Source: Hungatella hathewayi
GTDB taxonomy: Bacteria; Bacillota; Clostridia; Lachnospirales; Lachnospiraceae
Length of the DNA stretch: 64,000 nucleotides
Direction: 5' to 3'
Assembly: GCA_025149285.1 (NCBI GenBank)
Contig: CP102274.1
Location: 5,854,001 to 5,918,000 of the forward strand
How positions within the stretch are numbered: the stretch's first letter is position 1; every line of letters starts with the position of its first letter. Under the pieces are notes generated by a model that saw only the letters and a list, made by a program, of their open reading frames with translations, had not been told where the DNA came from and did not search any database. This document shows, piece after piece, positions 16,797-24,545 of the stretch. The translations under genes were made by a program, and so were the position numbers.

Positions 16797-16826
16797 AAAA
16801 AACACCCAGTCATTTTACACTGAGTG
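16797..16826 (-). terminator. First terminator-like hairpin in the parA leader
   Basis: CACTCAGT, 8-base loop, ACTGGGTG (one G-T pair), followed by TTTTTT. It begins about 10 bases after the promoter -10 box, so it would act at the very start of the transcript. Confidence 0.65.
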
Positions 16827-16836
16827 CTGTATCAAA

Positions 16837-16865
16837 TTCATATTCAATTATCCAAATTAGGTCAA
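16837..16865 (-). promoter_or_regulatory. Promoter of the parA operon
   Basis: Minus strand TTGACC (16865-16860), 17-base spacer, TATGAA (16842-16837). Good spacing and position for a promoter driving parAB and possibly the transfer genes beyond. Confidence 0.65.
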
Positions 16866-16945
16866 GCTATGCCAAACTGCCACAGCCCAAAACAAAGGGA
16901 AGGAGAGCTGAAAAGCGCCCCAAAAACACCGCAAAAATCAGCTCT

Positions 16946-17018
16946 CGGTTGTCCTATAATTTAACCACTAACCCCTTTTTTTACCCCCATTTTTGCCGGT
17001 TGTCCTATATTTAACCAC
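16946..17018. repeat. Two 22-23 base direct repeats near the ICE end
   Basis: CGGTTGTCCTATAATTTAAC at 16946 and CGGTTGTCCTATATTTAACC at 16997 are copies differing by one base, each ending in AACCAC, with starts 51 bases apart. They lie upstream of the parA promoter. They could be binding sites for a partition or replication protein or for excision factors. The 475-base stretch 16679-17154 holds no gene. Confidence 0.6.
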
Positions 17019-17089
17019 GGAAAATTGGGTGAAAACGGCTCTCGTTTTACCAAATTTAGTCAAACTATATTAGCCCGTTTAGATATAGT

Positions 17090-17123
17090 AAAACCCCGGA
17101 AAACCTTGATTTTCCGGGGTTTT
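17090..17123 (-). terminator. Terminator behind rpsI, possibly bidirectional
   Basis: Perfect 14-base arms AAAACCCCGGAAAA and TTTTCCGGGGTTTT with a 6-base loop. T-runs on both strands. It lies 31 bases after the rpsI stop and insulates the ribosomal operon from the ICE. It may belong to the ICE end or to the chromosome. Confidence 0.85.
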
Positions 17124-17154
17124 TGAACCATTTTGATACGGTTTGAACAGCAGA

Positions 17155-17547
17155 TTATCTCTTGCTGAACTGAGGTGCTCTACGAGCTGCCTTGAGACCG
17201 TACTTCTTTCTTTCTTTCATTCTCGGATCTCTTGTCAGATAACCTGCTTTCTTAAGGATCGGACGGTAATCAGCGTCTGCCTGAAGAAGAGCTCTTGCAA
17301 TACCGTGTCTTACAGCACCTGCCTGTCCTGTAAAACCACCACCGTGAACGTTAACCAGTACGTCAAACTTATCATTAGTCTCTGTAGCAACTAACGGCTG
17401 ACGAACAACAACTTTTAATGTTTCAAGTCCGAAGTACTCATCGATGTCTCTCTTATTAACTGTGATCTTACCTGTACCCGGTACTAAATATACTCTGGCG
17501 ATAGATTTTTTTCTTCTGCCTGTTCCGTAAAATTTTGCATTAGCCAT
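17155..17547 (-). CDS. rpsI: 30S ribosomal protein S9 (uS9)
   Basis: 130 residues, beginning MANAKFYGTGRRKKSIARVY and ending with the typical basic tail RRAPQFSKR. The C-terminal Ser-Lys-Arg tail reaches the P-site tRNA in the ribosome. It follows rplM by 26 bases, the normal pairing. AAGGAGGAAGTTATC precedes the ATG. The ICE lies immediately beyond the 3' end; the intact SKR tail shows that an insertion here would preserve the coding end. Confidence 0.97.
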   Translation of the reverse strand: MANAKFYGTGRRKKSIARVYLVPGTGKITVNKRDIDEYFGLETLKVVVRQPLVATETNDKFDVLVNVHGGGFTGQAGAVRHGIARALLQADADYRPILKKAGYLTRDPRMKERKKYGLKAARRAPQFSKR

Positions 17548-17573
17548 GATAACTTCCTCCTTTCAGTACCTTA

Positions 17574-18008
17574 TTAAAATTTGATTTCTAAAACTTCTGG
17601 TTTCTGAGCCGCATGATCATGTTCCGGACCAGCGTAAACGTGAAGTTTTGTCATCATGCTTCTTCCTAAAGGTCCTTTTGGAAGCATACCCTTAACTGCT
17701 AATTCCATAACCTTCTCCGGCTTCTTAGCCATCATTTCTCTTAAGGTTGTTTCCTTCATTCCGCCTACATAATCGGAGTGATTGTAGTAAATCTTCTGGT
17801 CTAACTTCTTGCCAGTTACATTCACCTTATCTGCATTTACGATAATTACGTAATCGCCGCAATCCATGTGTGGTGTGAAGATCGGTTTATTTTTTCCTCT
17901 TAATACTTTAGCTACTTCTGAAGCCAAGCGTCCTAATGTATGTCCTGTAGCGTCAACTACGTACCATTTTCTCTCAATTGTTGCTGGACTAGCCATAAAA
18001 GTTTTCAT
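17574..18008 (-). CDS. rplM: 50S ribosomal protein L13 (uL13)
   Basis: 144 residues, MKTFMASPATIERKWYVVDA, with GKKLDQKIYYNHSDYVGG and RMLPKGPLGR-like features (GMLPKGPLGRSMMTKL). An early assembly protein of the 50S subunit. AGGAGGTTAACC precedes the ATG. Preceded by a consensus promoter at 18113-18141 and a leader hairpin, so rplM-rpsI forms its own operon separate from truA. Confidence 0.97.
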   Translation of the reverse strand: MKTFMASPATIERKWYVVDATGHTLGRLASEVAKVLRGKNKPIFTPHMDCGDYVIIVNADKVNVTGKKLDQKIYYNHSDYVGGMKETTLREMMAKKPEKVMELAVKGMLPKGPLGRSMMTKLHVYAGPEHDHAAQKPEVLEIKF

Positions 18009-18055
18009 TGGTTAACCTCCTGTTAAATTGCTGTTATTATTCATAACTATATCGT

Positions 18056-18091
18056 AAAATGCTCACTCCGGGGCTTTGGCCTAAGCATTTT
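18056..18091 (-). promoter_or_regulatory. rplM leader hairpin (candidate L13 autoregulatory leader)
   Basis: AAAATGCT (minus strand) and AGCATTTT enclose a GC-rich loop GGCCAAAGCCCCGG within the leader between the promoter and rplM. Its position matches known L13 leader RNAs of Firmicutes; I cannot confirm the Rfam match by eye. Confidence 0.5.
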
Positions 18092-18112
18092 CGTCTAACG
18101 TCACAGTTATAC

Positions 18113-18141
18113 ATTATATTACATTCAGCCGGGTGTGTCAA
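18113..18141 (-). promoter_or_regulatory. Promoter of rplM-rpsI
   Basis: Perfect minus-strand boxes TTGACA (18141-18136) and TATAAT (18118-18113) with a 17-base spacer. It starts 105 bases before rplM. Confidence 0.88.
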
Positions 18142-18179
18142 CCTCTTTTTCCCATAAAATCAAGGTTTTTTCGATGTTT

Positions 18180-19244
18180 TTATTCTTTCGGGCTGCCCTT
18201 CCCGGCGCCTCTGCGATATTCGTCGTGTGTCACATACCACCCGTTTCTTTCTTCCGAAGGCTGGAATACGTAATAGCCGTATGGTTTTCCCGCCTCGATC
18301 CGTTCCCCGGATTCACAGTCATTTACATAAACCGTTTCCGCTCCGTTCCTGACTGCCTGATGCACCACCCGGAACAGAAGGCGGTCAAATTCTTTCGGGA
18401 TACACCGCTCTATGGTCAGAAACGACTGTTTCTCAGCCACTGTCCCCGACTGGTCGAGAGAGTATTTCCACTCTTTATTTTCAGCCGCGATAACAGGACG
18501 AAGCTCCGTCTCTTCCTCCAGGCTGATCAGGGTCAGTCCCCTGGCCACCGCGGTAGGGCCTGCCGCCGCACGGCTTCTGGCATCCAGAATCTCCTCTACA
18601 TGCTCCGGCGGCCAGACTCCCAGTCCCACCTTCATAAGCGTCCCTGCAATGATTCGAACCATATTGTACAGAAATCCGCTTCCACTGACCCGAATGGTAA
18701 TCATATCGCCCGTCTTCCCGACATCCAGGCTGTAAATGGTGCGAACCATATCCTCCGCCTGGGTCCTCGGTGCGCAGAAGCTGGTAAAATCGTGTTCTCC
18801 CACCAGATACTCCGCCGCCTGCTTCATCTTTTCCACATCGAGTGGATAATAACAGAAATAGGCGTACAGCCGCAGCGTCGGAACCTCAATCCTCCGATTC
18901 AAAATCCTGTATTCATACGTCTTCACGCAATTGCATTTTCTGGGATGCCAGGTGAGGGGAACCTCCTCCGACTTTAACACTCTGATGTCCTCCGGAAGCC
19001 TCTGATTAAGCGCAAAGCAGATCTTATCCGCCGGCATCCGGTTCTCCGTGTCGAATACCGCTACATTTCCCTCCGCGTGCACACCGGAATCAGTCCGGCT
19101 GGCACCGATCACCGCCACCTTCTCATGAAGCAGGGCCGTCAGCGCCTCGTTTAAGACCTCTTCTATGGTCCGTCCGTTGTTCTGAATCTGCCATCCGCAG
19201 TAGTTTGTGCCATCGTAGGCCACTATCAGCTTAATCCGTTTCAT
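18180..19244 (-). CDS. truA: tRNA pseudouridine synthase A with C-terminal extension
   Basis: 354 residues. The TruA core (about 1-245) begins MKRIKLIVAYDGTNYCGWQI; the catalytic Asp52 is in SRTDSGVHA, with GSGFLYNMVRIIAGTLMKVG around 188-207. It makes pseudouridine at positions 38-40 of tRNA anticodon arms. About 100 residues follow the usual end (from about 250), containing SFLTIERCIPKEFDRLLF and GERIEAGKPYGYYVFQ, which are not part of standard TruA; function unknown. It lies 16 bases after ecfT, the usual operon partner in clostridia. Confidence 0.95.
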   Translation of the reverse strand: MKRIKLIVAYDGTNYCGWQIQNNGRTIEEVLNEALTALLHEKVAVIGASRTDSGVHAEGNVAVFDTENRMPADKICFALNQRLPEDIRVLKSEEVPLTWHPRKCNCVKTYEYRILNRRIEVPTLRLYAYFCYYPLDVEKMKQAAEYLVGEHDFTSFCAPRTQAEDMVRTIYSLDVGKTGDMITIRVSGSGFLYNMVRIIAGTLMKVGLGVWPPEHVEEILDARSRAAAGPTAVARGLTLISLEEETELRPVIAAENKEWKYSLDQSGTVAEKQSFLTIERCIPKEFDRLLFRVVHQAVRNGAETVYVNDCESGERIEAGKPYGYYVFQPSEERNGWYVTHDEYRRGAGKGSPKE

Positions 19245-19260
19245 CTTCTTCCAAACCGCC

Positions 19261-20061
19261 TTATATCAGGATTCTCAAAACAATGATCACGGCCAGATAA
19301 GCGATGTAAACCAGATACGTCACGCCATCCCGCTTTGCATAATGAAGCGGCTTCATCTTCGTTCTTCCCTCACCGCCGCGGTAGCACCTCGCCTCCATGG
19401 CCATAGCCAGATCCGTAGCACGCCGGAATGCCGAGATAAACAGCGGGACAAGGAGAGGAATCATGTTCTTCGCCCTCTGAATGATATTTCCGCTTTCAAA
19501 ATCAGCACCTCTCGCCATCTGCGCCTTCATGATTTTATCCGTCTCCTCCACCAGTATCGGGATAAACCGCAGTGCAATGGACATCATCATGGATACCTCA
19601 TGGACCGGCAAACCGATCTTTTTTAAGAATCCAAGACTCTTCTCCAGTCCGTCTGTCAGCTCATTGGGGGTAGTCGTCAGGGTCATAACAGACGATCCCA
19701 CAACCAGATAGATCAGTCTGACCCCCATAAAACCGGCCGTCTTCAGCCCTTCCTTCGTCACCTTTAAAAACCACAGCTGAAAGAGTACTTCCCCCTGGGT
19801 CAGAAATAAGTTAAAGCTGACACTGATTAAGAGCAGAAAAATAATGGCCTTTAATCCCCGCACCATAAACCGGAAGGGTACGTGGCTTATCTTTATGGCA
19901 GCGGCCAGAAAGACCGTGGCAGCCAGGTAAGCCCAGATACTGTCCGCAACAAACAGGGAAATGATAAATACCATGGTACCAAACAGCTTTGTCCTCGGGT
20001 CCAGCCGGTGAAGTACGGAAGCCACCGGATAGTACTGCCCCAGTGTAATATCTCTTAACAT
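19261..20061 (-). CDS. ecfT: ECF transporter transmembrane subunit EcfT
   Basis: 266 residues with five to six hydrophobic spans and the two cytoplasmic coupling motifs with Ala-Arg-Gly (QMARGADFE, about 181-189, and MEARCYRGG, about 220-228) that contact the two ATPases. It forms the shared energizing module of ECF vitamin transporters in the membrane, used by separate S components. Overlaps the ecfA2 end by 7 bases. Confidence 0.95.
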   Translation of the reverse strand: MLRDITLGQYYPVASVLHRLDPRTKLFGTMVFIISLFVADSIWAYLAATVFLAAAIKISHVPFRFMVRGLKAIIFLLLISVSFNLFLTQGEVLFQLWFLKVTKEGLKTAGFMGVRLIYLVVGSSVMTLTTTPNELTDGLEKSLGFLKKIGLPVHEVSMMMSIALRFIPILVEETDKIMKAQMARGADFESGNIIQRAKNMIPLLVPLFISAFRRATDLAMAMEARCYRGGEGRTKMKPLHYAKRDGVTYLVYIAYLAVIIVLRILI

Positions 20062-20954
20062 ATTGTCTCCTGTCCGCGGCTTCCATTCCCGCGGGCCGCC
20101 TGTCCTTCCTTTTTTAACAGCGCAAGGATCTCATCTCTCGCTTCCTCTACCGTCGTAATATTGTTGTCAATCGGAACCCCATGATCCCGCAGCGTATGCA
20201 CCACATAGGTGATCTGCGGCGCGGCCAGACCGATGGCCTCCAGTTCCCTGTAATGTTTGAATACCTCCCTTGGGGTGTCATCAAACACCTTCTCCCCGTG
20301 ATTCATCACGAGAATCCGGTCTACATACTTTGCTATGTCCTCCATACTGTGGGAAACCAGTATGATCGTCATCTTCTTCTCCCGGTGCAGACGCTCTATC
20401 TGATCCAGGATCTCATCGCGCCCTCTCGGGTCCAGACCTGCCGTGGGCTCGTCCAGAATCAGCACCTCCGGTTCCATGGCCAGCACACCGGCAATGGCTA
20501 CCCGGCGCTTCTGACCGCCCGACAGTTCAAACGGCGACTGCTTATAAAAGCTCTCGTCAAGCCCAACCATAGTAAGCGCTTCTCTTGCCCTGCTTTCGAT
20601 CTCCTCCTTCGGCAGTCCCTGGTTCTTCGGCCCGAAGCAGACATCCGTAAACACATCGATCTCAAACAGCTGATGCTCCGGATACTGGAACACCAGACCT
20701 ACATGGCTTCGCAGCGCTCTCATATCGTAGCCGTCGCTGTAGATATTCTCTCCATTATAATAGATTGCACCGCTTGTCGCCTTAATTAGTCCGTTTAAAT
20801 GCTGGATCAATGTGGATTTACCAGAACCGGTATGGCCGATCAGCCCGATAAACTGGCCATCCTGAATCTCCAGATTTACATCCTTTAACGCCTGCTGCTC
20901 GAACGCAGTGCCCTGCCCGTAAATGTAATTCAAATGTTCAATCTTAATTGCCAT
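20055..20954 (-). CDS. ecfA2: ECF transporter ATPase EcfA2
   Basis: 299 residues from MAIKIEHLNYIYGQGTAFEQ. Walker A GHTGSGKST (about 37-45), ABC signature LSGGQKRRVAIAG (about 143), Walker B VLILDEPTAGLDP. The LVFQYPEHQLFEIDV segment after Walker A is typical of the EcfA2 Q-loop. Pairs with EcfA1 to drive EcfT. The ATG at 20954, preceded by GGAGGCAGTT, is preferred over one four codons upstream; it overlaps ecfA1 by 11 bases. Confidence 0.94.
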   Translation of the reverse strand: MAIKIEHLNYIYGQGTAFEQQALKDVNLEIQDGQFIGLIGHTGSGKSTLIQHLNGLIKATSGAIYYNGENIYSDGYDMRALRSHVGLVFQYPEHQLFEIDVFTDVCFGPKNQGLPKEEIESRAREALTMVGLDESFYKQSPFELSGGQKRRVAIAGVLAMEPEVLILDEPTAGLDPRGRDEILDQIERLHREKKMTIILVSHSMEDIAKYVDRILVMNHGEKVFDDTPREVFKHYRELEAIGLAAPQITYVVHTLRDHGVPIDNNITTVEEARDEILALLKKEGQAARGNGSRGQETIC

Positions 20955-21849
20955 AACTGCCTCCATCTCCCAGAGTCACTCTGCCCGGATAACGCTCCGC
21001 AAATATAGGAAGCAGATATTTCATCAGCTCATTCAGCGTCAGAATTCCATCCGGTAACTCTACCCCGTTCTTCTGAAGCTCATAAGCCAGCTCGGTCACC
21101 TGCGGTACATCCAGCCGGTAGGATTTGAGTTCCTCCACCCTGGAGAAAATCTCCCTGGGCGTTCCATCCATAACCACTCTGCCGTCATCCATAACGATAA
21201 CCCGGTCGGCATTGATTACTTCTTCCATATAATGAGTGATGAGCACCACCGTGATGCCCTCCTGACGGTTTAACTCATGGACGGTCTTTACCACTTCCCT
21301 GCGCCCGTTGGGGTCCAGCATGGCCGTAGGCTCGTCCAGAACGATACACTGCGGTCTCATGGCCATGACGCCTGCGATGGCGACCCGCTGCTTCTGACCA
21401 CCGGAAAGCTTGTTGGGAGACTTCATACGGTAGGCCGTCATGCCCACCGCTTCCAGGCTCTCATCCACCCGCTTCCAGATCTCATCGGTGGGAATCCCCA
21501 TATTCTCCGGACCAAAGCCCACATCCTCCTCCACGACATTACCGATAATCTGGTTATCCGGATTCTGGAAGACCATCCCCGTCTTCTTTCGAACCTCCCA
21601 CAGATTCTCCTCCTTGGAGGTATCCAGTCCCTGAATCCACACCGTGCCGTCCGTCGGAAGCAGAATCGCATCCAATTGCTTGGCAAAGGTGGATTTTCCG
21701 GAACCATTGTGGCCTAAGACCGCCACAAACTGGCCTTCCTTAATCTCGATGCTGACATCATCGATGGCACGGTTTACTTCTTCTATATTTTCTTCTTCAT
21801 CTCTTCTGATATAATCAAAAATCAGCTTCGATGTCTTTATAATTCCCAT
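20944..21849 (-). CDS. ecfA1: ECF transporter ATPase EcfA1
   Basis: 301 residues from MGIIKTSKLIFDYIRRDEEE. Walker A GHNGSGKST (about 46-54), Q-loop MVFQNPDNQIIGNVVEEDVG, signature LSGGQKQRVAIAG, Walker B CIVLDEPTAMLDP. First gene of the ecfA1-ecfA2-ecfT-truA operon, with its own promoter at 21959-21987. In many relatives it directly follows rplQ; here about 4.6 kb of other genes intervene. Confidence 0.94.
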   Translation of the reverse strand: MGIIKTSKLIFDYIRRDEEENIEEVNRAIDDVSIEIKEGQFVAVLGHNGSGKSTFAKQLDAILLPTDGTVWIQGLDTSKEENLWEVRKKTGMVFQNPDNQIIGNVVEEDVGFGPENMGIPTDEIWKRVDESLEAVGMTAYRMKSPNKLSGGQKQRVAIAGVMAMRPQCIVLDEPTAMLDPNGRREVVKTVHELNRQEGITVVLITHYMEEVINADRVIVMDDGRVVMDGTPREIFSRVEELKSYRLDVPQVTELAYELQKNGVELPDGILTLNELMKYLLPIFAERYPGRVTLGDGGSYGN

Positions 21850-21958
21850 GGCTTACCTTTCTGCGATAAACGCGGACAAAAATCAGGTCAAAGACTTCCG
21901 GCAAAAATTCCAAAAAACGAAAATCCCCATAAAAATAAGAAGTCTTATATGTCACATA

Positions 21959-21987
21959 ATTTTAGTTGAATTTTACGCAACAGTCAA
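21959..21987 (-). promoter_or_regulatory. Promoter of the ecf-truA operon
   Basis: Minus strand TTGACT (21987-21982), 17-base spacer, TAAAAT (21964-21959), 110 bases before ecfA1. Confidence 0.75.
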
Positions 21988-22029
21988 GCCAGATTTCATA
22001 ATCAGACCAATTCTTCTTAGTCAGACCGG

Positions 22030-22067
22030 AAAAAAAGAAAGACACGGCGCCTTCCGCCATGTCTTTC
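22030..22067 (-). terminator. Terminator of the first wall-binding protein gene
   Basis: GAAAGACA-GGC arms around a CCTTCC-type loop (22037-22048 with 22056-22067), followed on the minus strand by a T-rich run. Lies 18 bases past the stop at 22085. Confidence 0.85.
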
Positions 22068-22084
22068 CCGAATAACAAATTCCC

Positions 22085-23104
22085 TTACGGCACCCACTGT
22101 CCCGACTCATTCACCTTGTACGTTCCGTCAATGACAGTATTCGCCGCCATGCTTCCGTCCTCATATAAGTAATACCATTTCCCCGGCTCTGCCTGAAGCC
22201 AACCGGTCACCATGTCGCCATTCGCATTGAAATAGTACCATTTTCCGCCGATCTGCTGCCATCCGGTCACCATCTCAGCGTTTTCATTCATATAATACCA
22301 CTTGCTGTTCAGATACTGCCAACCAGTCAGCGCGTAGCCGTCCTGATTAAAATAATACCACTTGCCGCTTATCATCTTCCAGCAGTTCGCCGCATAATTT
22401 CCATCCTCGTCACGGTACCGTTTGCCGGCCTGGGTGTTGGCCCATCGTCCCGATGTATCTCCCAGTTCCTGGACCTCAGAATCAGTGGAAACCGTAAATT
22501 CACCGTCTTTTAAATACTTCTCCTCGGAACTGTCCTTCGCAATGGCTCTCACCTCATAGTAATAGCTGTAGCCATCCTGTAAATATTCCAGTAAATCGAT
22601 GGAGGTGGAACCGGTCGTCAGCGTCTTAATCCACTGATCCTCCCGGTAAAGGCGAAGCTGATACTTCGAAGCGTAAGGAACTCGTTTCCAGGATGCCTTC
22701 GTCTTTGCCGCATCACTCCAGCCAGCGGTCTCCGGCGCTCCAAGCTGTGCCACCGGTACGTAAGTAGCTTTAATTGTCGTCTCGCCGTCTGCAGCCTTGG
22801 CTGAAACCAGTTCTCCGCCGTATACACTGCAGCTGCTCTTCACATAGTCCCCGGCGATTGTAAAGGTAGCAGTCACCTTTTTTCCAGGAACCCAGTCCTC
22901 CGGAGTCTTACTCCACTCCGGTGATACCTCGTCGTAATTTACTGTAACCTTTGGTACCTTGATATCTTCCGTCCATTCACTTCTCACATCGTTTTCAAAC
23001 CGAATCTTAACACTTTTCGCAGCCATGGACGTCATGGCGGTACCGAGCGTCATTACCGCTCCCAGAAGTATCAGCCATCTGCCCTTTCCCTTTATTCCTC
23101 GCAT
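22085..23104 (-). CDS. Secreted cell-wall-binding repeat protein
   Basis: 339 residues. A signal peptide (about 1-29, LILLGAVMTLGTAMTSMAA) is followed by a beta-rich region and a fibronectin III-like segment (about 120-205, KASWKRVPYASKYQLRLYRE). The C-terminal third holds four or five tandem wall-binding (choline/glucan-binding type) repeats of about 20 residues, each with GKWYYFNxxGxMVTGW. Likely displayed on the cell wall, with no catalytic domain seen. It lies 26 bases behind the second such gene and shares its promoter. Confidence 0.87.
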   Translation of the reverse strand: MRGIKGKGRWLILLGAVMTLGTAMTSMAAKSVKIRFENDVRSEWTEDIKVPKVTVNYDEVSPEWSKTPEDWVPGKKVTATFTIAGDYVKSSCSVYGGELVSAKAADGETTIKATYVPVAQLGAPETAGWSDAAKTKASWKRVPYASKYQLRLYREDQWIKTLTTGSTSIDLLEYLQDGYSYYYEVRAIAKDSSEEKYLKDGEFTVSTDSEVQELGDTSGRWANTQAGKRYRDEDGNYAANCWKMISGKWYYFNQDGYALTGWQYLNSKWYYMNENAEMVTGWQQIGGKWYYFNANGDMVTGWLQAEPGKWYYLYEDGSMAANTVIDGTYKVNESGQWVP

Positions 23105-23130
23105 CGTGTCATCTTCCTTTCCTGATGATT

Positions 23131-24363
23131 TTACTTATGCCACACGCCGTTGCCGTCAACCGGGAAACCATCAATGGTAGTATTCACCGCCTTGGAGCCC
23201 TCACCAGGATAGAAGTAGTACCAGCTTCCGTCAACCTGGCGCCAGCCCTCAAGCATTGCGCCGGAAGCGTCGGTACAGTACCACTTATTATTATAGGCGA
23301 TCCAGCCCGTAAGCATCGCACCCTCTACGCCTGTAGTCGTGGAAGGATTCAAATAATACCACTTATTATTGGATAACACCCATCCGGTTACCATAGCTCC
23401 CTGATCGTTTAAAAAGTACCACAGATTATTTCTCTGCTGCCATCCGGTGAGCATCACACCGTTGGAATCAAATAAATACCATTTCTCATTGATCTTGGCC
23501 CAGTTGTTCTTCTGGTAACTTCCATCTGGATATCTAAAATACCAGTTGTTCCCGTCCTTGATCCAGCCAACCTGACTGGTACTGCCGGGCGTTCCGTTGT
23601 CCTGTCCGGAGCCGTCAGACACCTTCTCCTCCGGCAGATAAACCTCGTCGGATTCCGTCCAGTCGCTCTTCTTCCCGTACTTCTTCTCACTCTCGGTATA
23701 TGGAACTGTGCGAACCTTAAAGGAATATGTGCCGGCTTTCGTCATATAAGGATAAAAATTATAGGACGTGGCCTTAAGGCCCTCAACCTTCTTTACAACA
23801 GAACTGCCGCGGTATAAATACACGTCATAGGCATCAGACGAATTATCAACCTTACTCCAGCGGGCTCCGCCGTAACCGTTTTCTCTCCAGTAGGCATCAT
23901 CGGGAGAACTGTATGTGCCCTTAATCGGTTTAAACTTAAAAGTCACATACAACGTATCACTGCCGGAACGGCTGGCTGACACATACGTTCCGCCCTTTAC
24001 CGTCACGTTACTGGACTGATATCCCCCTTTAAATGCATACTCATCGGAATCGGTGGCATGCAGTTCCACTCTCATCTTAGGTTCATATCCGATGGTCATC
24101 TCTTTCGATCCTGAGGTAATCCATTCGATTCCGTTAACCTCATATCTGCTGTTGTTTGTATACACATAATTCCCCGTTGAATTCTCCTTAAGCTCGAAGG
24201 ACGTTTCCTCCGGAAGAGTTCCCCCGGATTCCATTTCCTCTAATCCTGCATAGATCGTCACTGATGAAATCGTCTTTGACGCAGCGAATGCCTGAAATGG
24301 AATACTCACCCCAAGAACACTCACAATGGCGGTCAAAGCCAATAGTTTTCCAAACCGTTTCAT
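23131..24363 (-). CDS. Secreted cell-wall-binding repeat protein
   Basis: 410 residues from MKRFGKLLALTAIVSVLGVS, signal peptide cleaved near QAFAA (about 28). The middle region (30-250) is beta-rich, with two stretches resembling the neighbour's Fn3-like fold (RWSKVDNSSDAYDVYLYR). The C-terminal half has six or seven wall-binding repeats such as NEKWYLFDSNGVMLTGWQQ. GGGAGGTATTTTT before the ATG at 24363 decides the start over one five codons earlier. Paralog of the downstream gene, probably arising by duplication. Confidence 0.87.
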   Translation of the reverse strand: MKRFGKLLALTAIVSVLGVSIPFQAFAASKTISSVTIYAGLEEMESGGTLPEETSFELKENSTGNYVYTNNSRYEVNGIEWITSGSKEMTIGYEPKMRVELHATDSDEYAFKGGYQSSNVTVKGGTYVSASRSGSDTLYVTFKFKPIKGTYSSPDDAYWRENGYGGARWSKVDNSSDAYDVYLYRGSSVVKKVEGLKATSYNFYPYMTKAGTYSFKVRTVPYTESEKKYGKKSDWTESDEVYLPEEKVSDGSGQDNGTPGSTSQVGWIKDGNNWYFRYPDGSYQKNNWAKINEKWYLFDSNGVMLTGWQQRNNLWYFLNDQGAMVTGWVLSNNKWYYLNPSTTTGVEGAMLTGWIAYNNKWYCTDASGAMLEGWRQVDGSWYYFYPGEGSKAVNTTIDGFPVDGNGVWHK

Positions 24364-24411
24364 AAAAATACCTCCCACTCTTTATAGTTACTCCGCATTT
24401 TTCCTACTATT

Positions 24412-24441
24412 ATTATAGCCCCTGGGGCAATTCACCGTCAA
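24412..24441 (-). promoter_or_regulatory. Promoter of the wall-binding protein pair
   Basis: Minus strand TTGACG (24441-24436), 18-base spacer, TATAAT (24417-24412), about 50 bases before the start. Confidence 0.75.
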
Positions 24442-24545
24442 CTTAAGATATTCTTTCTTTATTCTTGCGTTTAGGAAAAATTGAGTAATAAATTTGCAAG
24501 AATGGTATTCTTTACCAGAAATCCACGCCGAATCAGAGCCAGACT

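Larger units (their letters stand above)
1..17130. mobile_element. Tn1549-like integrative conjugative element, partial, next to rpsI 3' end
   Basis: All genes from the left edge to parA belong to a Tn1549-type conjugation and maintenance module: VirB4, PrgI, VirB6-like, Maff2, VirD4, PcfB, antirepressor, DUF6017 protein, ParB, ParA. The module ends just before the 3' end of rpsI, a chromosomal housekeeping gene, so the element boundary lies between the parA-side repeats (ending 17018) and the rpsI stop (17155). The exact end cannot be fixed because the other att site, the integrase and the ICE relaxase lie beyond the left edge. A second element (1999-9935) is nested in it. Confidence 0.8.

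Noticed and set aside
1..17154. Antibiotic resistance genes in the ICE or nested element
   Set aside because: None of the open frames resembles a resistance determinant. Cargo outside the window cannot be judged.
18135..18977. 280-codon plus-strand frame opposite truA
   Set aside because: Antisense shadow of truA; amino acid composition is abnormal and no motif is visible.
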